Shown: positions 1-4,320 of the stretch, one piece after another
How positions within the stretch are numbered: position 1 is the stretch's first letter
How the letters are laid out: each line of letters starts with the position of its first letter
Made by a program: the position numbers and the translations under genes
Notes under the pieces: generated by a model
The model's database searches: none
Told to the model about the DNA's origin: nothing
The model's input: only the letters and a program-made list of their open reading frames with translations
DNA from: an uncultured Candidatus Altimarinota bacterium
GTDB lineage: Bacteria; Patescibacteriota; Gracilibacteria; BD1-5; JAGOOR01
NCBI GenBank assembly: GCA_937920005.1
Contig: CALETF010000047.1
Location: 1 to 7,086, forward strand
DNA: 7,086 bases
Direction: 5' to 3'

Positions 1-39
1 AGTAGAGGTCTTTTTCTTGCGTCATCAAAAAAACTCTGG

Positions 40-45
40 TACTTT
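40..45 (+). promoter_or_regulatory. Putative extended -10 element giving a leaderless mRNA
   Basis: The hexamer TACTTT is preceded by TGG, matching the TGn of an extended -10 element, and lies 6 nt before the ATG at 52. A weak -35-like TTGCGT occurs at 17-22 with a 17-nt spacer. If the hexamer is real, transcription would start at or next to the A of the start codon, so the mRNA would lack a ribosome binding site. This fits the absence of a Shine-Dalgarno sequence. The hexamer matches TATAAT at only three positions, so the call is tentative. Confidence 0.35.
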
Positions 46-51
46 TGAGAC

Positions 52-828
52 ATGAAAACTATTACAGCGTCTCAGAAATCTCTTACTTCCACTCGCTTTC
101 AGCCTCGTAAGATGTCTGCTCCAAAAACAGACAAGAAACCATTTTTCTCCAAAGATGTCCGTCCAGGAACACTTATCGTCGTCGAATGACAAGATGGAAG
201 TGGTAAATCAACTCAGGTAAAAATCCTCCAGAAACTCCTGGAGTCAAACGGGTTCTACGTTCACTTCACAGAATGGAACAGTAATCCGCGTATCAAGCCA
301 TTGACCAAAAAACTCAAAACAGAAGACCTCTCTCTCCCTGCTCCAGTCTTTGATATGGTGCATGCGGCGGATCTCATGGAACGATATATTACAGAAATTG
401 CTGGTATGCTCCGCGCTGGTATGATTGTTCTCTGTGATCGATATATCTATACAGCATTGGCTCGCGGGTACGCTCGCGGTCTTGAAATCAAAGACCTCCG
501 TCATTTCTATGATGAGTATTTCCCAATCCCAGATATGACCTTCTATTTCCGACTTCCTGTCGAAGCTGGAATGAAACGTGCTGCGAGTCGTTCTGGCCTT
601 AAGCATTATGAAGCGGGCATGGATATGCAATTCTCTGATAATATCCTCCATAACTTTCATGCATTCCAGACTCGCGTTGTTGATGCCTATGATCGTTTGT
701 CTGAGTCAGAAAATATGTATGTCCTCGATGCACTCAAACCGGTTTATGAAACAACTCCAGAAATGCGTCGACTCGTTGGTGATTATTTCCAACGCAAGTA
801 TGGTATGGAGCTAATCTCAGGACTCTAA
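52..828 (+). CDS. tmk: Thymidylate kinase family protein (first of two tandem paralogues), read with TGA = Gly
   Basis: This is a 258-residue protein that probably transfers phosphate from ATP to dTMP in cytoplasmic dTTP synthesis. The Walker A loop is EGQDGSGKSTQ (residues 45-55). Its first glycine is an in-frame TGA at 187-189, so under the standard code the gene would look broken. A DRY motif follows at 129-131, then TALARG, corresponding to the DR(Y/H) segment of thymidylate kinases. The C-terminal half (PDMTFYFRLPVEAGMKRA, later VVDAYDRL and VLDA) is typical of the family. The canonical TREPGGT after the P-loop is replaced by FTEWNSNP. About 40 residues precede the core, rich in Lys, Ser and Thr and probably flexible, making it longer than the usual 200-215. 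ATG 52 is preferred because of the promoter-like element just upstream. ATG 112 is possible, and the frame is open to the window edge. The second paralogue starts 34 nt after the stop. Confidence 0.88.
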
Positions 829-849
829 TCAATTATACAACTACAAAAT

Positions 850-855
850 TACAAT
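850..855 (+). promoter_or_regulatory. Putative -10 element giving a leaderless mRNA
   Basis: TACAAT matches the TATAAT consensus at five of six positions and ends 7 nt before the ATG at 863. This is the spacing expected if transcription begins at the start codon. No good -35 hexamer is seen 17-18 nt upstream, where the end of the preceding gene lies. If real, the second kinase gene has its own promoter in the 34-nt gap as well as any read-through from the first. Confidence 0.35.
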
Positions 856-862
856 TTATCTT

Positions 863-1669
863 ATGAAACCAAATTTTACTCCTCTCCGCGATTTCCCAGG
901 GCGACTCATCATCTTCGAAGGACCTGATGGAAGTGGTAAATCGACTCAAGCGAAAAAGCTCAAGAAAAAAATCGAGAAAGAAGGGAAAAAGGCAATCATT
1001 GTGAGCTGGAAAGATGCACCACACTTTCGTGATTATTTCGCTCAGCATGAAATCAAAAAGGGTGCCGATGTCGCTACTCCAGAAGCTCATTTGTTTTTAC
1101 AGGTTGCCGATATGCTCTATCAGATTGAGCGAAAGGTTATCCCACATCTCGTAAAAGGACATACCGTTATCATGGACCGTGCACTTCCAACCATTGTTAT
1201 TCGTGGTCTCTCTCTTGGTCATACACTTGATCAACTAGAGAAAGGTCTTCTCTGGTTTGCAAATAGTGTGTACCGTGAACTTTTTCAACGAGCTACTACT
1301 ATTTTCCTCTCTGTGAATGCGAAAAAAACTCTTGCCAATATTGCAAAGAGAGCAAAAAAAGAAGGGGAAGATGGAGAGGGGACACTTCTCTCACGTCATA
1401 TGGTTCAAAATCTCAGATATCTCCCTGATGGTGAACGTCTTACAAAAAAGGCAAAACGTCGTCTCGTTGAACAACTCCAGGATACCTATGTCACTTCGTA
1501 TCATCATTATTTTGCGCATCATCCAGCTGTCACTATTGATGCGAATCAAGATAAAAAGATTGTTTTTCAACACATCGTTTCAGCACTCTTTCCTGTAAAG
1601 TTTTCAAACTTTACTCGAGGACCTCTCCGTCGAGAAAATTCGGACAAAAAGAAGTTATCTATAGCTTAA
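863..1669 (+). CDS. Divergent thymidylate kinase family protein (second paralogue)
   Basis: This is a 268-residue P-loop nucleotide kinase with no internal TGA. The Walker A loop is EGPDGSGKSTQ (residues 19-29), and a DR motif lies at 105-106 in IMDRALPTIVIRG. The N-terminal layout (F, D, PG, then a hydrophobic strand into EG.DGSGKSTQ) matches the upstream gene, so the two look like an ancient tandem duplication. The rest is divergent. The strand after the P-loop reads IIVSWKDAP instead of TREPGGT. The region after the DR motif has an unusual Lys-rich stretch (residues about 165-175, AKRAKKEGEDGEG), and the C-terminus is basic. The fold assignment is firm, but the substrate is not: it may phosphorylate dTMP or another nucleotide or nucleoside. 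The ATG sits 7 nt after a TACAAT and has no Shine-Dalgarno sequence. A palindromic terminator follows 9 nt after the stop. Confidence 0.8.
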   Translation: MKPNFTPLRDFPGRLIIFEGPDGSGKSTQAKKLKKKIEKEGKKAIIVSWKDAPHFRDYFAQHEIKKGADVATPEAHLFLQVADMLYQIERKVIPHLVKGHTVIMDRALPTIVIRGLSLGHTLDQLEKGLLWFANSVYRELFQRATTIFLSVNAKKTLANIAKRAKKEGEDGEGTLLSRHMVQNLRYLPDGERLTKKAKRRLVEQLQDTYVTSYHHYFAHHPAVTIDANQDKKIVFQHIVSALFPVKFSNFTRGPLRRENSDKKKLSIA

Positions 1670-1678
1670 TTATATGCT

Positions 1679-1710
1679 AAAAACTCTCTCAGAATTCTGA
1701 GAGAGTTTTT
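1679..1710. terminator. Bidirectional intrinsic terminator (perfect palindrome)
   Basis: The 32 bases form a perfect inverted repeat centred on GAATTC, with the arm core ACTCTCTCAG/CTGAGAGAGT flanked by five A's on the left and five T's on the right. Either strand therefore gives a hairpin followed by a U-run. It lies between the convergent ends of the second kinase (stop 1667-1669) and the racemase (minus stop at 1725-1727), so it probably ends both transcripts. Confidence 0.88.
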
Positions 1711-1724
1711 ATATATTCTCTTTA

Positions 1725-2387
1725 TTAATGAGCTTTTCTGATAACACTTTCTTGAAGAATCTCAATGCTATCAAAACATATCTTGTTTGTGAACATGCCT
1801 TGTAAGTCAGTGCAGCCTAGTACTATTGGTATTTCTCAATAGCTTTGTATAACCTGAAAAATCTTCTTTTCAAATTCTTTTTTTCTATCAGGAAAGTTTA
1901 AAATCTCAATAATAGTAGTGTCGATTATTTTTTGTTCATCTTGATTGGGTACCACAAACTCAATAGAATAAGTTTCTCAAAACTGCTGATATAACTTCTG
2001 TTGTATCAGTTGCGATGTTCAGAGCAATAATACTCTTGTCATATTTCTCTGATTTAAATATCTCACCACTTCCTCCACTATATGTAAGATAGGAACACGG
2101 CTCACCATCTGTAGTTTTTTATGGAATTCATGAACTGTGTTGCAGGGTATGCATATGAAATCAACCTGTGCATCATTGAGAATTTTTACACCAAGACTAA
2201 GAATATCGTTATAGTATTCATGACATCAAAGCCCTTTTATGTATTTCTCTTCCTTGTGTCTATCGAGAGGGGCATTCCAAATAACTATTTCTGGTCTCTT
2301 TATTTCACTGAGTTTTGCGTTGATTGTTAGATAAAATTCAGCTGTGGTATTGGGTCATAAACCTCATAAAATTCATATTTTTTTCAT
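1725..2387 (-). CDS. Aspartate/glutamate racemase family protein, read with TGA = Gly
   Basis: This is a 220-residue cytoplasmic protein with a complete aspartate/glutamate racemase architecture. It begins MKKIGILGGLGPNTTAEF, the substrate-binding N-terminal loop. The two catalytic cysteines expected for cofactor-independent racemization are Cys82 in IPCNTVH and Cys192 in VLGCTDL. RPEIVIWNAPLD (residues 31-42) also matches the family. Length is close to the usual 230. Seven in-frame TGA codons encode G5, G8, G11, G54, G123, G137 and G184. Three fall in the conserved N-terminal loop, so standard-code translation destroys the gene. The family racemizes aspartate, glutamate or other amino acids, often to supply D-amino acids for peptidoglycan. 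The precise substrate cannot be read here. The start is the first Met of the motif, with no Shine-Dalgarno sequence. The gene lies downstream of the aromatic operon on the same strand but behind a terminator. Confidence 0.9.
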
Positions 2388-2410
2388 ATATGATTAGTTT
2401 TTTAATAAAA

Positions 2411-2440
2411 TAAAAAACCTCTCGAAAGACTCGAGAGGTT
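2411..2440 (-). terminator. Intrinsic terminator after the DAHP synthase-chorismate mutase operon
   Basis: The arms AACCTCTCGA (2416-2425) and TCGAGAGGTT (2431-2440) pair over 10 bp around a 5-nt loop. Read on the minus strand the hairpin is followed by TTTTTTATTTT, while the plus-strand side has no clean U-run, so it acts on minus-strand transcripts. It would end the aromatic operon about 100 nt after the chorismate mutase stop. Because the racemase ATG is only 28 nt further on, partial read-through or attenuation of that gene is also conceivable. Confidence 0.8.
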
Positions 2441-2541
2441 TGGTTGTTTTCTGATGGGCCAATTTTATGGGCAATACGAAACATCCTTTCTCCCGAGGAA
2501 AAAGCGGTAATAAGGATGATATGTATTGTGAAAATTGTGCA

Positions 2542-2931
2542 TTATGATTGTGTGATTATTTCATTTTGTATACGAACAGAGATAGTATGGATGAGTTCAT
2601 AGAGCTCTCTTATGGCTTCGCGAGATTTCTCTGGTGCGTATAGTACAGCTTGTTCTATTACTTCTTTTTTTCTTGTTTCATCAACAACGACTTTTCCAGT
2701 TCATTTTTTTGACTCAGCTACTTCTTTTGAGAGAGCCATGCGTTGGTTGATGAGGTGCCATGTCTTTGTAGAAAAGCGAAGTTGTAGTACCTGAATTTGT
2801 GCTATTTCTTTTGCTGTAATGTCTGCTGATTCAGGATTTTCTTCATTGATATCTTCTCCAAAAAGAGAAGTGACAATTTGTTGATCGAGAGCATCAATAT
2901 CTTTACGAATGTCGGGAAGTGATCGAGGCAT
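2542..2931 (-). CDS. Chorismate mutase (AroQ class) with an internal insertion, read with TGA = Gly
   Basis: This is a 129-residue protein that should convert chorismate to prephenate at the Phe/Tyr branch point. The AroQ signature is split. Helix 1 starts DIRKDIDALDQQIV (residues 7-20) and resumes as LINQRMALSKEVAESK (60-75). In compact AroQ proteins the two arginines of this helix are 17 residues apart; here they are R9 and R64, implying an insertion of about 38 residues. Other candidate active-site residues are K75, D84, R87, S118 and Q122. The position of E. coli Glu52 appears to be Lys88, which is unusual. Gly77 is a TGA (2701-2703); stopping there would remove the C-terminal helices. 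The stop is TAA at 2542. The ATG lies 1 nt after the DAHP synthase stop (TAA-T-ATG), so translation is probably coupled. The family call is secure, but activity is less certain because of the insertion and Lys88. Confidence 0.85.
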
Positions 2932-2932
2932 A

Positions 2933-4012
2933 TTATTTTTTAGATCTTCGTTCTCTTACTACTTTTGCAAGTTCTCTTAACATTTCTTCAGTTGTTTCCC
3001 ATCAGACGCAGGCATCTGTGATACTTTGACCATATGTATTGTTTTTATCATTCCCAGTATCATTTTGTTTGCCTTCCACTAGATGACTTTCAATCATAAC
3101 TCCTGTAATACTGATATTTCCATTTCAAATTTGTTGCGCTAATGATGTAACTACCCCTGGCTGATTCCTATGATCTTTTCTACTGTTACCATGACTCGCA
3201 TCAACTACAATAGACTGTAAGAGTCACTTTTTTTCTAACATGCTACGAGCCGACTCGATACTTTCTGCATCAAAATTAGTTTCTTTGCCTCATCGCAGAA
3301 TGATATGAGCTAATTCATTTCCAACAGTTTCTACGATAGCGCATGTTCATTGATCGGTGACGGATAAGAATGAATGTGGATTGTTAGCTGCCTTTACCGC
3401 GTCAACAGCCATTTGTATACTACCACTTGTTCCATTTTTAAATCCTACAGGCATGGAGAGGCCAGAAGCAAGTTGTCTGTGAATCTGACTTTCAGTTGTT
3501 CTTGCGCCAATGGCCCCGTAAGCTATTAAATCAGCAATATATTGTGGAATAATAGCATCTAAGAACTCTGTTGCACAGGGAATTCATTTGTTATTGCAGT
3601 ACAAGAGAAATCATCGAGCAATCTCTAGTCATCGTGAAATATTATTCGTTCCATCTCTATCAGGGTCCATGATGAGTCCTTTCCATCCTATATCGGTACG
3701 AGGTTTTTCAAAATATGCTCTGAGGACTATTTCTAATTCTTTCCCAAATTCTTTTCGCACTTCCTGAATTCTCTCGGCATATTCTTTTGCTGATTTTATC
3801 TCATGAATTGAGCATGGTCCCACTATGACCGCTAATCTATCATCTTTTTTCCCAAGAATAGCATCAAGACTTGCACGTCATTTTCGTACTGTTGCTCAAG
3901 ATTTTTTACTAAGAGGTTGATGATTTTTGTCTTTCAAAATTCCAGGCGGTATCATTTGCTGTATTGATTCTATGCGAGTATCTTCAATGCCAGGTTTTCA
4001 AACTGTGTTCAT
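2933..4012 (-). CDS. Class I DAHP synthase (3-deoxy-7-phosphoheptulonate synthase, AroF/G/H type), read with TGA = Gly
   Basis: This is a 359-residue enzyme that condenses phosphoenolpyruvate and erythrose 4-phosphate, the first step of the shikimate pathway. Length and motif order match E. coli AroF/G/H throughout: GPCSIH (65-70), LRAYFEKPRTDIGWKGL (97-113), GARTTESQIHRQLASG (169-184), GFKNGTSG (190-197), DASHGNS (271-277), GVMIESHLVEGKQ (304-316) and YGQSITDACVGWE (328-340, near the C-terminus). The expected metal ligands are present as Cys67, His274, Glu308 and Asp333, and Lys103 and Arg105 lie in the KPRT motif. Eleven in-frame TGA codons all fall at glycine positions, for example the GWE near the end. 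The ATG at 4012 follows the leader terminator's U-run by about 10 nt and has no Shine-Dalgarno sequence. Expression is probably controlled by the Phe/Tyr attenuator immediately upstream. The chorismate mutase gene follows after 1 nt. Which aromatic amino acid, if any, inhibits the enzyme cannot be read from the sequence. Confidence 0.95.
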
Positions 4013-4021
4013 AAAATAAAA

Positions 4022-4057
4022 TTAAAAAAATAAAAACCCTTCGCGGTGCGAAGGGTT
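4022..4057 (-). terminator. Attenuator (regulatory) terminator upstream of the DAHP synthase gene
   Basis: On the minus strand AACCCTTCGC (4057-4048) pairs with GCGAAGGGTT (4044-4035) over 10 bp around the loop ACC, followed by TTTATTTTTTT. The plus-strand side ends in GAAAAG, so it works only on minus-strand transcripts. It lies between the leader peptide and the DAHP synthase start, with no full gene upstream for it to terminate, which argues for a regulatory role. Confidence 0.87.
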
Positions 4058-4081
4058 GAAAAGTGTAGTTGATACGACAAA

Positions 4082-4138
4082 TTATCCTTCGCAGTTTGAA
4101 AGGTCAAAGAAATAGAAGAAAAAATTTGTACGTGTCAT
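4082..4138 (-). CDS. Phe/Tyr-rich leader peptide of the aromatic operon
   Basis: This short gene encodes an 18-residue peptide, MTRTNFFFYFFDLSNCEG, ending in TAA. Residues 6-11 are Phe-Phe-Phe-Tyr-Phe-Phe (codons TTT TTC TTC TAT TTC TTT), a run very unlikely by chance and typical of leader peptides that sense Phe supply, such as PheL. The last three codons before the stop form one arm of the antiterminator. The product itself probably has no function; its translation is the sensor. The ATG has no clear Shine-Dalgarno sequence, as elsewhere in this window. It contains no TGA. The stop lies 24 nt before the terminator hairpin. Confidence 0.85.
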   Translation of the reverse strand: MTRTNFFFYFFDLSNCEG

Positions 4139-4320
4139 AGAGAGTTATTTTGGCTCTTTTTTTAAAAAGGCAAATTTTTCTCATTTTTTGTCTGAGATGT
4201 ATTTATAGAAATGTTACAAATAAATACCATAATATATTGTCAATGTTTTTCCCTCAGAAATACTGTTAATTATGCGAAAAAATAGCTACACTATTTGCAG
4301 TTTTTGTGACACCTTTTTCT
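4139..4320. promoter_or_regulatory. Divergent intergenic promoter region
   Basis: This AT-rich, apparently non-coding stretch separates the minus-strand aromatic leader from the plus-strand secreted protein gene, so it should hold both promoters. On the minus strand a perfect TTGACA occurs at 4243-4238 and a TATAAA at 4207-4202. Their spacing (30 nt) is too long for one promoter. TATAAA is the better -10 candidate and would put the RNA start near 4195, giving a leader of about 57 nt before the peptide. On the plus strand TACACT at 4287-4292 is a possible -10 for the secreted protein gene. No element is strong enough to call individually. Confidence 0.4.

Larger units (their letters stand above)
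4022..4138 (-). promoter_or_regulatory. Phe/Tyr transcription attenuator of the aromatic operon
   Basis: Three competing hairpins can be drawn on the minus-strand RNA. Hairpin 1:2 pairs CCTTTC (4103-4098) with GAAGG (4090-4086), with one bulged base. The antiterminator pairs TGCGAAGG (4093-4086, the codons for Cys-Glu-Gly of the leader peptide) with CCTTCGCA (4054-4047). The terminator (4057-4035) uses the same 5' arm. Inferred logic: when charged tRNA-Phe is scarce the ribosome stalls on the Phe/Tyr codons at 4123-4106, segment 2 is free, the antiterminator forms and the operon is transcribed. When Phe is plentiful the ribosome reaches the TAA, covers segment 2, and the terminator forms. The base pairing is seen in the sequence; the mechanism is inferred from known phe, trp and his leaders. 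Confidence 0.82.

Noticed and set aside
187..189. In-frame stop making the first kinase, and similarly the racemase, DAHP synthase and secreted protein, look like pseudogenes
   Set aside because: All internal stops are TGA and none are TAA or TAG. They fall at conserved glycines, so recoding explains them better than decay or selenocysteine.
2121..2330. Plus-strand ORF of about 69 codons
   Set aside because: It lies antisense to the racemase, whose minus-strand frame carries clear family motifs along its whole length.
2412..2484. Minus-strand ATG at 2484 preceded by AGAAAGG, possible leader peptide for the racemase
   Set aside because: The reading frame shows no enrichment for any amino acid and runs on into the racemase out of frame without an early stop. 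The Shine-Dalgarno-like match is unlike other starts here.
4238..4243. Perfect TTGACA on the minus strand as the -35 of the aromatic operon
   Set aside because: No -10 hexamer lies 16-18 nt downstream; the nearest good one (TATAAA at 4207-4202) is 30 nt away. Kept only as part of a low-confidence promoter region.
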